Shown here: positions 26,400 through 34,779 of the stretch, piece by piece
How positions within the stretch are numbered: the stretch's first letter is position 1
Layout of the letters: the number at the start of each line of letters is the position of its first letter
Source: Streptomyces sp. NBC_01429
GTDB taxonomy: Bacteria > Actinomycetota > Actinomycetes > Streptomycetales > Streptomycetaceae
Direction of reading: 5' to 3'
Assembly (NCBI RefSeq): GCF_036231945.1
Contig: NZ_CP109599.1
Coordinates: forward strand, 7,839,501 to 7,903,500
Length of the DNA: 64,000 bases
Program-made: the position numbers and the translations under genes
Notes under the pieces: generated by a model
The model's database searches: none
What the model was told of the DNA's origin: nothing
What the model saw: only the letters and a program-made list of their open reading frames with translations

Positions 26400-27092
26400 T
26401 CAGCTGTCCGCGACCGGTATCTCCTCCAGCCACTGCCTGAACAGAGCTGATTCGGCAGGGCTGAAGGGCCGAGGTGTGAGTTCGTCGAGCGAGGAGAGCA
26501 GTGTGGTGGCGGCTGCCGAGCGCCTGTCGCGATCCGCGTCGTCCGGTGCGGGGTCGAGCAGGATCGCCTGGTGCATCGCGTCGCGGACCAGGGTCGACAG
26601 GCCGGAGTCCGGGTAGAGACCGGGGCGGGAGATCAACGCGAGCGCGACCCCGGTGTTGGCGGTCATGATCATGCCTGCGGCGACTACCGGCGTGACGCGC
26701 AGCCGTCCCTGAGCGGCGAGGCGCTCAAGTACCCCACGCAGAATGCGCAGCGCCTCTTCCGCCGCCTCGGGCGTGGAGCGCAGCGCCGGCGCGAACATCA
26801 ACTTATAGGCGTTGGGATGAGCCAGCGCGAACGCTGTGTGACTGTCCCACCCCGCCCGCAGATCCCGCAGCGGGTCCTCGGAGATCTCGGCGGCCCGCTT
26901 GGTCTCCAGGTACTGGTCCCAGACGTAGTCGACCGTCGCGGCCAGCAGTCCGTCCTTGTCGCCGAACAGCCGGTAGAGCATGGGCTGCTGCACACCGGCC
27001 GCCTCGCAGACCGCACGCGTGGACACATCACCGCTCGGCGACTCCGCGATCAGAGCGGCCGTCGCTTCGATTATCAGTGATCTCGAATTCAT
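26400..27092 (-). CDS. TetR-family regulator
   Basis: 230 residues, ATG 27092. N-terminal TetR helix-turn-helix (SRSLIIEATAALIAE; STRAVCEAAGVQQPMLYRLFGDKDGLL) and a helical ligand domain. Same strand as, and 117 bases before, the SDR gene at 25545. A 20-bp palindrome lies 25 bases upstream of its start, so autorepression is likely. Confidence 0.88.
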   Translation of the reverse strand: MNSRSLIIEATAALIAESPSGDVSTRAVCEAAGVQQPMLYRLFGDKDGLLAATVDYVWDQYLETKRAAEISEDPLRDLRAGWDSHTAFALAHPNAYKLMFAPALRSTPEAAEEALRILRGVLERLAAQGRLRVTPVVAAGMIMTANTGVALALISRPGLYPDSGLSTLVRDAMHQAILLDPAPDDADRDRRSAAATTLLSSLDELTPRPFSPAESALFRQWLEEIPVADS

Positions 27093-27116
27093 GATGTCAA
27101 CGATACCGCTAGGTTG

Positions 27117-27136
27117 TATCGACGTCAACGTCGATA
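27117..27136. promoter_or_regulatory. 20-bp palindrome, probable TetR operator
   Basis: Arms TATCGACGT (27117-27125) and ACGTCGATA (27128-27136) are perfect inverted repeats with a 2-bp centre, just upstream of the TetR start. Further TATCGAC and AACGATA half-sites lie at 27140 and 27100. The right arm runs into the gpsA remnant. Confidence 0.6.
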
Positions 27137-27609
27137 TGTTATCGACGGTACGGGCGCTGTACCTCGGTGGCGACACGAAGAACGTCATCGCGCTGGCCGT
27201 GGGCATCGCCGACGGCCACGGCCTCGGCGACAACACCAAGGCCGCGCTCATCACGCGCGGCCTGGCCGAGACCACTCGCCTCGCCCGAGTGATGGGCGCC
27301 GACGCCCACACCCTCGCCGGACTCGCCGGCATGGGCGACCTCGTCGCCACCTGCTCGTCCCCGCTGTCCCGCAACCACACCTTCGGCGCCAACCTCGGCC
27401 GGGGCCTGACCCTCGCCGAGACGATCGCGGTCACGAAGCAGACCGCCGAAGGCGTTCCCTCCTGCCGGGCGGTCCTCGATCTGGCGCGGCGCCACGGCGT
27501 CGAGATGCCGATCACCGAGACCGACATCGACATCGTCCACGGCGGACAGCCACCCCGGGACGCCGTCAAGGTACTCATGTCCCGCGCCGCGAAACCCGAG
27601 CGTCACTGA
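27136..27609 (+). pseudogene. gpsA: Glycerol-3-phosphate dehydrogenase C-terminal remnant
   Basis: 157 codons matching the C-terminal half of GpsA: GGDTKNVIALAVGIADG, DNTKAALITRGLAE, GLAGMGDLVATCSSPLSRNHTFG and EGVPSC. The NAD-binding half is missing, and the fragment begins directly at the TetR operator, so it has no promoter of its own. The remaining frame is undamaged, suggesting recent truncation or capture. Unlikely to be active. Confidence 0.75.
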
Positions 27610-27718
27610 AGGGACAGCTGCTCCCGGGGGCGCACCCGCGCTCCGAGGGGGAGCGGTGCTCCTGTCGTACGGCCGGAGCGGTGCTTCTGTCGTGCGGCGC
27701 GGTGCTGATCGCGCCCGG

Positions 27719-28642
27719 TCAGGGGCGTGGGGTCCGGCTGTCCGCCCGGACCGTGTCCGTGCCCCAGCTCGCGAGGAGGCGCAGCGCCTCCGCCGACGCG
27801 GAGCCCGGCTCCGCGTGGTACACGCACAGAAACTGCCCGTGGTCGTCCGGGAGAGGCATCGTCTCGTACGCGAGGGTGAGGTCGCCGACCAGCGGGTGGC
27901 GCATCCGCTTCACGCCGTGGCCCTTCTCCTTCACATCGTGAGTGGCCCACAGCCGCCTGAACTCCTCGCTCTTGACGGAGAGTTCACCGACGACCGCCGA
28001 CAGGTCCGGGTCCTGCGGGTTCTGGCCCGCGTACAGCCGCAGATAGCTGACGATGTCGGACGCCTTGGAGTCCCAGTCGAGGAACAGCTCGCGGTAGTCG
28101 GGGGAGAGGAAGGTCAGCCGCGCCCAGTTGCGCTCCGCGGGCGGCAGCTTGCCCCAGTCGCCGAACAGCGCCGCCGCCATCCGGTTCCAGGCGAGGATCT
28201 CCGAGCGCGCCCCGCTGACGTACGCGGGCATGCCCTCCATCGAATCGAGCAACTGCCGCAGCGCCACCCGCACCTGCTGCTGCTTGGGCACCCGGTACTT
28301 CCTGCGCTGCTGCTTCGGCTTGGCGAGGTGGGTCAGGTGTGCGTGCTCGGCGTCGGTCAGGTGCAGGGCGCGCGCGATCGCGTAGAGCACCTCCGCCGAC
28401 ACGTTGCGCCCATTGCCCTGCTCCAGGCGCGTGTAGTACGCCACCGAGACCCCGGCCAGCTGTGCCAGCTCCTCGCGCCGCAGCCCCGGCACCCGCCTGT
28501 GCCGCCCGTGCGAGGAGATCCCCACGTCCTCCGGTTTGAGCCGAGCCCGCCGGGTGCGCAGGAACGCGCTGAGCTCGGCCCGGCGGTCGGGGCTGTCGGG
28601 CAGGGCCGCCGGGGCGTCGTCTGTGGCGGGGGTGTCGTCCAT
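27719..28642 (-). CDS. XRE-family regulator with MmyB-like domain
   Basis: 307 residues, ATG 28642. Helix-turn-helix GLRREELAQLAGVSVAYYTRLEQGNGRNVSAEVL at about residues 55-90, then the MmyB ligand domain (ILAWNRMAAALFGDWGKLP; MRHPLVGDLTLAYETM; FLCVYHAEPGSASAEALRLL). Divergent from an alcohol dehydrogenase with a 20-bp palindrome in between, so it probably represses or activates that gene. Second regulator of this family in the window (compare 8386). Confidence 0.88.
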   Translation of the reverse strand: MDDTPATDDAPAALPDSPDRRAELSAFLRTRRARLKPEDVGISSHGRHRRVPGLRREELAQLAGVSVAYYTRLEQGNGRNVSAEVLYAIARALHLTDAEHAHLTHLAKPKQQRRKYRVPKQQQVRVALRQLLDSMEGMPAYVSGARSEILAWNRMAAALFGDWGKLPPAERNWARLTFLSPDYRELFLDWDSKASDIVSYLRLYAGQNPQDPDLSAVVGELSVKSEEFRRLWATHDVKEKGHGVKRMRHPLVGDLTLAYETMPLPDDHGQFLCVYHAEPGSASAEALRLLASWGTDTVRADSRTPRP

Positions 28643-28654
28643 GCCTTCCAGTAT

Positions 28655-28674
28655 TCCCGGTCGTACGACCGGGA
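28655..28674. promoter_or_regulatory. 20-bp perfect palindrome between XRE regulator and ADH
   Basis: TCCCGGTCGTACGACCGGGA reads identically on both strands, 13 bases before the regulator start and 87 before the dehydrogenase start. Likely operator for the XRE regulator. Confidence 0.65.
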
Positions 28675-28760
28675 GCCTGACCCCGTCAGTAGTAGGACCA
28701 CTGGACGTACGCAAAACGGTGACCTGGGTGAACAGGATGCGAGGAGGCACTCTGGAAGAC

Positions 28761-29804
28761 ATGACCACGACTGTTACCGCATATGCCGCCCCCAGCGCCA
28801 AGGCCCCGCTCGAACGCACCACCATTGAGCGCCGTACGGTCGGCGAGTTCGACGTTCTGATCGACATCAAGTTCGCCGGCATCTGCCACTCCGACATCCA
28901 CCAGGCCCGCGAGGGCTGGGGAGAGGCCATCTTCCCGATGGTGCCCGGTCACGAGATCGCCGGCATCGTCGCCGAAGTCGGCTCCGGCGTGACGAAGTTC
29001 AAGGCCGGCGACCGGGTCGGCGTCGGCTGCATGGTCGACTCCTGTCGCGAGTGCGAGAACTGCGAGGCCGGGCAGGAGCAGCACTGCGTACGCGGGAACG
29101 TCGGCACGTACAACGCGGTCGGCCGGGACGGCCTGCCCACTTACGGCGGCTACTCGCAGAAGGTCGTCGTCGACGAGAACTACACCGTCCGCGTCCCGGA
29201 CGGGCTGTCGCTGGACGTGGCCGCGCCGCTGCTCTGCGCCGGCATCACCACGTACTCCCCGCTCAAGCACTGGGGCGCTGCCCCCGGCAAGAAGGTCGCC
29301 GTGGTCGGCCTGGGCGGCCTCGGCCACATGGCCGTCAAGATCGCGCACGCCCTGGGCGCCGAGGTCACGGTCCTCTCCCAGTCGCTGCGCAAGAAGGACG
29401 ACGGCCTGAAGCTGGGCGCGGACCACTACTACGCCACCAGCGACCCGGCCACTTTCGAGAACCTGACCGGCACCTTCGACATCATCCTCTCCACGGTGTC
29501 GGCGCCCCTGGACTTCGGCGCGTACCTGGGCCTGCTGAGGACGGGCGGCGCCCTGGTGAACGTCGGCGCCCCCGAGGAGCCCGTCGCCCTCAACCTGTTC
29601 TCCCTGATCGGTGGCAACAAGACGCTCGCCGGTTCGGCGATCGGCGGCATTGCCGAGACCCAGGAGATGCTCGACTTCTGCGCCGAGCACGCTCTCGGTG
29701 CCGAGATCGAGCTGATCGAGGCGAGCGGGATCAACGAGGCCTACGAGCGTGTGCTCGCCTCGGACGTGCGCTACCGCTTCGTGATCGACGCCGCGACGAT
29801 CTGA
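28761..29804 (+). CDS. Zinc-dependent alcohol dehydrogenase (cinnamyl/YahK type)
   Basis: 347 residues, ATG after GGAAGA. Catalytic zinc ligands C42 (GICHSD) and H64-E65 (PGHE); structural zinc C95, C98, C101 and C109 in DSCRECENCEAGQEQHC; NADP Rossmann motif GLGGLGHMAVKIA. The NAD(P)-dependent CAD/YahK class reduces aromatic and aliphatic aldehydes to alcohols, including toxic ones. Divergent from an XRE/MmyB regulator. Confidence 0.92.
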   Translation: MTTTVTAYAAPSAKAPLERTTIERRTVGEFDVLIDIKFAGICHSDIHQAREGWGEAIFPMVPGHEIAGIVAEVGSGVTKFKAGDRVGVGCMVDSCRECENCEAGQEQHCVRGNVGTYNAVGRDGLPTYGGYSQKVVVDENYTVRVPDGLSLDVAAPLLCAGITTYSPLKHWGAAPGKKVAVVGLGGLGHMAVKIAHALGAEVTVLSQSLRKKDDGLKLGADHYYATSDPATFENLTGTFDIILSTVSAPLDFGAYLGLLRTGGALVNVGAPEEPVALNLFSLIGGNKTLAGSAIGGIAETQEMLDFCAEHALGAEIELIEASGINEAYERVLASDVRYRFVIDAATI

Positions 29805-30019
29805 GCCGCGCGGCTTTGCCGAGCCGCTGATCAACGCCCTCCCCGGGTTCCGTCCGGATCATCCATATCCACCGGATCCCGAGGAGGGCGCTTCCATGTC
29901 AACAGGCGGCGTCGTCCCGGGCCGTCGCCGCTGGTGACGGCGGTGCCGGTGCCGGTGGTGCCGGTGGCCGCGCGACGGGTGGCGCCCGAGGGTCCCGCGA
30001 GTCCTGCGAGTCCCGCGAG

Positions 30020-30769
30020 TCAGATCTGGTTCTCGCCGCCGTCGACGTACAGGTTGGCGCCCAGAATGTAGCTGCTCTGCCCGGAGGCGAGGAACGCCAC
30101 CAGCGCGGCGACCTCCTCCGGGCGCCCCATGCGGCCTATCGCGACGCCCGCGGCGAGGTTCGTCCGGACGCCGGGCGCGTTCTCCTCGCCGAAGAGGTCC
30201 GTGATCCCGGGAGTGTCGATCGGGCCCGGCGAGACGGCGTTGACCCGGATGCCTCGGCTCTTGAGTTCGTTGGCCCAGCCCCGCGCGAAGGACCGGACGG
30301 CGGCCTTGGACGCCGCGTACAAGCTGAACGCCTCCGTACCGTTGTCGGCGGCGGTGGAAGCGTTCAGGATCACCGAGGCGCCGTCGTTGAGCAGCGGCAG
30401 TGCCTTCTGCACGGTGAACAGTGTGCCCCGCACGTTGACGCCGAAGATCTGGTCGATCTGCTCCTCGGTGATCTGTTCCAGGGGCGCGAGCGAGGCGGTC
30501 GCCGCGTTCGCGAAGACCACGTCCAGACCCCGGCCCCGGGCGCGGACCGCGTCGTACAGCCGGTCCAGATCGGCCAGGTTCGAGATATCGCCCGCCACCG
30601 CGGTGGCCCCCGCCGCGCCGATGGTTTCCACGGCCGCGTCCAGCTCGGTCCTGCGTCGGCCGGTGATGAACACATGCGCGCCCTCGGCTGCCAGCCGAAC
30701 GGCTGTGGCCAGGCCGATCCCGGTGCCACCGCCGGTGACGACGGCGGTCTTGCCCTCAAGCTGTCCCAT
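30020..30769 (-). CDS. SDR family oxidoreductase
   Basis: 249 residues, ATG 30769 behind GGAGG. Cofactor motif TGGGTGIG, NADP-favouring TGRRR, NAAT at about 88, catalytic Ser and YAASK at about 152-156, and C-terminal YILGANLYVDGG. A classical SDR; substrate unknown. Divergent from a TetR regulator with paired operators in between, a common detoxification arrangement. The 215 bases downstream hold short GTCCCGCGAGT direct repeats (about 29991-30020) and no gene. Confidence 0.9.
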   Translation of the reverse strand: MGQLEGKTAVVTGGGTGIGLATAVRLAAEGAHVFITGRRRTELDAAVETIGAAGATAVAGDISNLADLDRLYDAVRARGRGLDVVFANAATASLAPLEQITEEQIDQIFGVNVRGTLFTVQKALPLLNDGASVILNASTAADNGTEAFSLYAASKAAVRSFARGWANELKSRGIRVNAVSPGPIDTPGITDLFGEENAPGVRTNLAAGVAIGRMGRPEEVAALVAFLASGQSSYILGANLYVDGGENQI

Positions 30770-30791
30770 GGGAATGACCTCCATAAATTCC

Positions 30792-30841
30792 GTACCGATC
30801 GGTACTGAACGAGACCGTAGCACATCTGCACCGACCGGTAC
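30792..30841. promoter_or_regulatory. Two TetR operators between SDR and TetR genes
   Basis: GTACCGATCGGTAC (30792-30805) is a perfect 14-bp palindrome; GCACCGACCGGTAC (30828-30841) is the same site with two changes, 36 bp away. They cover both divergent promoters, so the TetR protein at 30863 very probably represses itself and the SDR gene. Confidence 0.75.
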
Positions 30842-30862
30842 GGAAGAGGTATGCTCGCCGCT

Positions 30863-31471
30863 ATGGAGACACGGCAGAAGGCGCCAATCGGCCGACCGAG
30901 GGGTTTCGACACCGACGAGGCCCTTGAGCGCGCCATGCGGGTCTTCTGGGAACAGGGCTACGAAGGCGCCAGCCTCACCGACCTGACCAATGCCATGGGC
31001 ATCACCCGCACCAGCATGTACGCGGCCTTCGGCAACAAGGAGGAGCTGTTCCGCAAGGCCCTGGAGCGCTACGCCGAAGGCCCGGCCTCATACGTGCCCC
31101 GGGCCCTTCGGGAGCCGAGCGCCCGGCAGGTGGCCACCGCGTTCCTCGACGGATCCGTCCGGGCCACGACCCGCCCCGGCTGCCCCACGGGATGCCTCGG
31201 TGTCCAAGCGTCTCTCGCCGCCGGCGCCCCTGGACGCGCCACCCGGGACGCCCTCATCGACTGGCGCAACGAGGGCACTTCGCGCCTTCGCGCCCGGTTC
31301 GAGCAAGCCGTCGATGACGGCGACCTGCCCCCCGGCAGCGATCCCGGACTGCTCGCCCGCTACATCATGACCGTGGCGAACGGCATCGCCGTCCAAGCCG
31401 CCGGCGGCACCACCCGCGACGAGTTGCAGCAGGTGGCCGACGCGGCTCTGCGGAACTGGCCGCCCGCCTGA
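30863..31471 (+). CDS. TetR-family regulator
   Basis: 202 residues from ATG 30863 (an in-frame ATG at 30851 is less likely since it lies inside a TATGCT -10-like box, which instead suggests leaderless initiation at 30863). IGRPRGFDTDEALERAMRVFWEQGYEGASLTDLTNAMGITRTSMYAAFGNKEELF is the AcrR/YxaF-type DNA-binding domain, followed by the TetR_C_16-like ligand domain with a conserved GCPTGCLGVQASLA loop. Confidence 0.9.
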   Translation: METRQKAPIGRPRGFDTDEALERAMRVFWEQGYEGASLTDLTNAMGITRTSMYAAFGNKEELFRKALERYAEGPASYVPRALREPSARQVATAFLDGSVRATTRPGCPTGCLGVQASLAAGAPGRATRDALIDWRNEGTSRLRARFEQAVDDGDLPPGSDPGLLARYIMTVANGIAVQAAGGTTRDELQQVADAALRNWPPA

Positions 31472-31610
31472 GTGGCCAAGGCCGACCGGGAGCCGGCCGG
31501 TCGCTGCCGGTCGGCGGTGTCATGCTCGGCGCGCTACCGGATTCCGCCCCTGCTCCTGCCCCGTCCCCGCGCTCGCGCGGGGGTCGGTCGACCACCACGC
31601 CCTGCCGTTC

Positions 31611-32261
31611 TCAACGCGTGGCGTACGCGCGCATGAACGCGTGGACCCCGTCGGTCATGGTCCGGCGGACCTGATCCAGGTCGGCGTTGGCGGGGACCGG
31701 GTGACGTTCGTAGGCCAGCAGGAGGGTCAGGGCGCCGAAGTGGTCGGCGGCCAGGCGGGGGTTGTCCGTGTCCAGGAGTCCGGCCTCGGCGAAGCGGGCG
31801 ATGCGATCCGCGAGTGCTTCCTCCGCCGCGGCCGTCGCGATGTCGTCCTTGGTCATCGGCGTCCGCAGGCGCTCCTGGGCGACGAGGGCGAACCCGGCGG
31901 CATAGTCGGCGGAGCCGACGACCGACGTGCCGAGGTCGGCCGCCAATGCGGCGAGCGCCTTCTCCAGTTGCGGCACCGTAGTGATCTGCGCGTCCTCCGG
32001 GAGGTGCTCGTCGAGCGCCCGGTGGAAAGTGGTCAGCAATGACTGGGACACATCGGCGAGGATGGCGAGGAAGAGGCGCCGCTTGTCGCCGAAGTAGTCG
32101 TACACGGTGCGCTTCGAGACCGCGGCCTCGGCCGCGATGGCGTCCATGCTGACGCGGTCCACTCCCTGACGCACGAACAGTTCGCGAGCGGCGGCGAGGA
32201 TCGCCGTCCGCTTCTCCGGGGACCCCTCGCGCACGGTCTTCTCCGTACCGACAGTGTTCAT
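31611..32261 (-). CDS. TetR-family regulator
   Basis: 216 residues, ATG 32261 with GGAGG at ideal spacing. Helix-turn-helix region KRTAILAAARELFVRQGVDRVSMDAIAAEAAVSKRTVYDYFGDKRRLF, then an AefR-like C-terminal domain. Divergent from the siderophore-interacting reductase gene with an extended inverted repeat between, so it likely controls that gene. Confidence 0.9.
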   Translation of the reverse strand: MNTVGTEKTVREGSPEKRTAILAAARELFVRQGVDRVSMDAIAAEAAVSKRTVYDYFGDKRRLFLAILADVSQSLLTTFHRALDEHLPEDAQITTVPQLEKALAALAADLGTSVVGSADYAAGFALVAQERLRTPMTKDDIATAAAEEALADRIARFAEAGLLDTDNPRLAADHFGALTLLLAYERHPVPANADLDQVRRTMTDGVHAFMRAYATR

Positions 32262-32281
32262 GACCACCTCCGAGGGGCACT

Positions 32282-32320
32282 CTACACCGTGCAGTTTACC
32301 TACTGCACTGCACGGTGTAG
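32282..32320. promoter_or_regulatory. Long inverted repeat, probable TetR operator
   Basis: CTACACCGTGCAG (32282-32294) and its exact complement at 32308-32320 are separated by 13 bp. The shared TGCAGT/ACTGCA nested repeat inside makes two overlapping dyads. Located 20 bases before the TetR start. Confidence 0.7.
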
Positions 32321-32372
32321 TGTCGCCGCCGTGCCGTCAACAGCCGTGACGTCGACAGTGGAGGAACCACCC

Positions 32373-33098
32373 ATGCCGCAAGCGCCCGCCGTCATCGGCA
32401 AGCTCGTCGAATCAGTCCTGGGGCGCCCAGCTGACCTGCTCGACATCCGTGCACCCGCCCCCGGCTTCCTTGAGCTGGAGCTGCACGCCGCGGCGCCGCC
32501 CGGCGGCTGGCACCCTGGCCACGAGATCCAGGTCCGCGTCACCCCCACCCTGGGCCGCCGCTACACGGTGCGGACCGTGGGCGGCCCGGATTCCGAACAC
32601 ATCAGCATCCTCGCCGCCACCGAAGCCCAAGGTCCCGGCACGGCATGGATCCGCCGCCTGCACGCCGCACGTGCATGCGGCGACGGCGCCCACCGAACGG
32701 TGGTGCTGGCCGGCCGGCACCGGCCGCTGCGCGAGCACGGAACCCGCCGCCTCTACCTCGGCGACGGCTGCGCCCTCGCCACCCTGGACGCCTGCGCCCA
32801 GGGTGGCGACGCACCGATCGTGGCCGTCGAGGTACCGGCGGACGCCGTCGCGCCCCTCGCCGACCGCTGGCCCCGGTACCACTTCCTACCGGCGGCGGAA
32901 GCGCCGGGTGACGCACTGCAGACCTGGCTCGAACGTGCCGTACGTGAAGGCGCGTTCATGGATATCGACGGCGCTGTACTGCTGGGCCACGCCCAGTCCA
33001 TCCAGCGTCAGCGGCGTGCGCTCACCGACAGTCAGAACCTGCCGCGCCGCGCCATCACCACAAAGCCGTACTGGGCCACCGGCAGGGCGGGACTCTAG
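32373..33098 (+). CDS. Siderophore-interacting FAD-binding protein
   Basis: 241 residues, ATG after GGAGGAA. N-terminal FAD domain contains GRRYTVRTV (the R-x-Y-T/S flavin motif), and the C-terminal SIP/NADPH half carries LGDGCALATLDAC and VPADAVAPLADRWPRYHFL. SIP-type proteins use NADPH or ferredoxin to reduce ferric siderophores and free iron in the cytosol. It lacks a nearby siderophore importer, and control by the divergent TetR rather than an iron box is unusual. Other flavin reductases of this fold are possible. Confidence 0.75.
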   Translation: MPQAPAVIGKLVESVLGRPADLLDIRAPAPGFLELELHAAAPPGGWHPGHEIQVRVTPTLGRRYTVRTVGGPDSEHISILAATEAQGPGTAWIRRLHAARACGDGAHRTVVLAGRHRPLREHGTRRLYLGDGCALATLDACAQGGDAPIVAVEVPADAVAPLADRWPRYHFLPAAEAPGDALQTWLERAVREGAFMDIDGAVLLGHAQSIQRQRRALTDSQNLPRRAITTKPYWATGRAGL

Positions 33099-33401
33099 GA
33101 CGCGCAGGCACGCGCAGGCACAAGCTGATACGCCTCGGTGCGAGCCTCAGGCGTCACTTCGAGTACGCCAGGGATGCCCATTCCCACGCCCGAGCCCACG
33201 CCCACGCCCCCGATACCGATACCGATACGTGCGGAGCAGTACGCCGCGAGGCCCGCCTGCTCGCTGCGTGCGGAGACCGACCGCACACCTTCGGGCGCCG
33301 TTTCCGCACAGCGGCCACCGCGCGCCCGGACAACAGAGAACCTCACGTTCGGCATCTGGCCGCCTGACGCATCGGCGCGGTGCGGCCAGGAAGGATTGAT
33401 C
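33099..33401. other. 303-base intergenic stretch with short tandem repeats, no gene
   Basis: Starts with a duplicated ACGCGCAGGC unit (about 33098-33120) and includes CCCACGCC repeats and ATACCGATACCGATA (33214-33228). No convincing coding region; presumably carries the promoter of the monooxygenase gene. Confidence 0.5.
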
Positions 33402-34625
33402 ATGACCGAGACACACCGCCCCGTCCCCAAGCGCTCCGTCCTCGTCTCCGGAGCCAGCATCGCCGGCCCCGCGATCGCCTACTGGCTGCACCGCTACGGC
33501 TTCGACGTCACCATCGTCGAGAAGGCGGGCACCGTGCGCGGCGGCGGCTACCCCATCGACATCCGCGGCACCGCTCTGGAGGCGGTGCGGCGCATGGGCC
33601 TCCTGCCCCAGTTGCAGAAGGCCCACGTCAACACCCACCGCATCACCTTCGTGGACACCGACGGCAGCACCATCGCCGCACTGCGCACCGAGACCATGGG
33701 CATCGGCGCCGACGGCGACCTCGAGGTGCAGCGCGGCGACCTGACCGAGATTCTCTACGACGCCGTCCGCGACTCCGTCGAGTTCCTGTTCGAGGATTCC
33801 ATCGCCGCCCTCGACGACCGCCCCGGCGGCATCGAAGTGACCTTCCGCGGCGGCACCCGCCGCACCTTCGATCTCGTCATCGGGGCCGACGGAATCCACT
33901 CCCACACCCGCCGGCTGATCCTCGGCCCCGAAGAGCGCTTCCACCACTACCTCGGCGCCTGCTTCGCGGGATTCACCCTGCCCAACCACCTCGGGCTCTC
34001 CCACGAGGGCATGTTGTGGAACACCCCGAGCCGGCGCGCCGCCCTCTATGCCGTCGGCTCCGGCCGGCATGTGTTCGGGCTGCTCAACTTCAGGCGCTCC
34101 GACCTGCCCTTCGACGCCTTCCGTGACCTCGACGCGCAGCGTGAACTGGTCGCCGCCGCCTTCCCGGACGACTGCTGGGAGATTCCCCGGATGGTCGCCG
34201 AGATGCGCGGTGCCGAGGACCTGTTCTTCGATGCCGTCAGCCAGATACGGATGTCGAGCTGGTCCCTGGGCCGGGTCGCGCTGGTCGGTGACGCCGCCTA
34301 CGCGCCGTCCTTCCTGACGGGGCAGGGCACCAGCCTCGCCCTGGTCGGCGCGTATGTGCTGGCCGGCGAGTTGGTCGCACGCGCCGACCACGCCCAGGCG
34401 TTCGACGCCTACGAAAGGGTGATGAGGCCGTTCGTGACCCTCAATCAGCAATTGGCCAACGACGGCGACACGGAACTCTTCCCCTCCAACGAGCAGTCCC
34501 TCCAGGAGCGCAACGCCGCCCTGCGTACTCTCTCCGCCCTCCCCGCCGACCCTCCGCACGCCACGTTCAGCGCCCTCACCCTCCCCGACTACGACCTGCC
34601 TACGGCTTCCGGTTCCCCTTCCTGA
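33402..34625 (+). CDS. FAD-dependent monooxygenase (PHBH/TetX-like)
   Basis: 407 residues, ATG behind AGGAAGGA. FAD motif variant SGASIAGPAIAYWL (residues 16-29), the DG motif GADGIHSHTRR, and the second FAD motif GDAAYAPSFLTGQGTSLAL. Single-component aromatic hydroxylase class, which also includes tetracycline-modifying TetX enzymes. Substrate cannot be read from the sequence. Stands alone on its strand. Confidence 0.88.
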   Translation: MTETHRPVPKRSVLVSGASIAGPAIAYWLHRYGFDVTIVEKAGTVRGGGYPIDIRGTALEAVRRMGLLPQLQKAHVNTHRITFVDTDGSTIAALRTETMGIGADGDLEVQRGDLTEILYDAVRDSVEFLFEDSIAALDDRPGGIEVTFRGGTRRTFDLVIGADGIHSHTRRLILGPEERFHHYLGACFAGFTLPNHLGLSHEGMLWNTPSRRAALYAVGSGRHVFGLLNFRRSDLPFDAFRDLDAQRELVAAAFPDDCWEIPRMVAEMRGAEDLFFDAVSQIRMSSWSLGRVALVGDAAYAPSFLTGQGTSLALVGAYVLAGELVARADHAQAFDAYERVMRPFVTLNQQLANDGDTELFPSNEQSLQERNAALRTLSALPADPPHATFSALTLPDYDLPTASGSPS

Positions 34626-34779
34626 CCTCGTGACCCCCTGACCTCCTGGGCCGGGCGCGGCTCATCACGCCGTCGGGCGACCGTCGAGGACCTCGCCGTG
34701 ATGTCAGTGGGCGCCGGTACGGTTCGGGAAAAGCCGCCGCGCTGTTCGGGCCGGCGCGGGACAACGCCGAGGAACGCCC

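Noticed and set aside
29896..29937. Small frame after a GAGGAGGG site downstream of the ADH gene
   Set aside because: Only 13 codons with no conserved feature; the ribosome-site-like sequence is not enough to call a gene.
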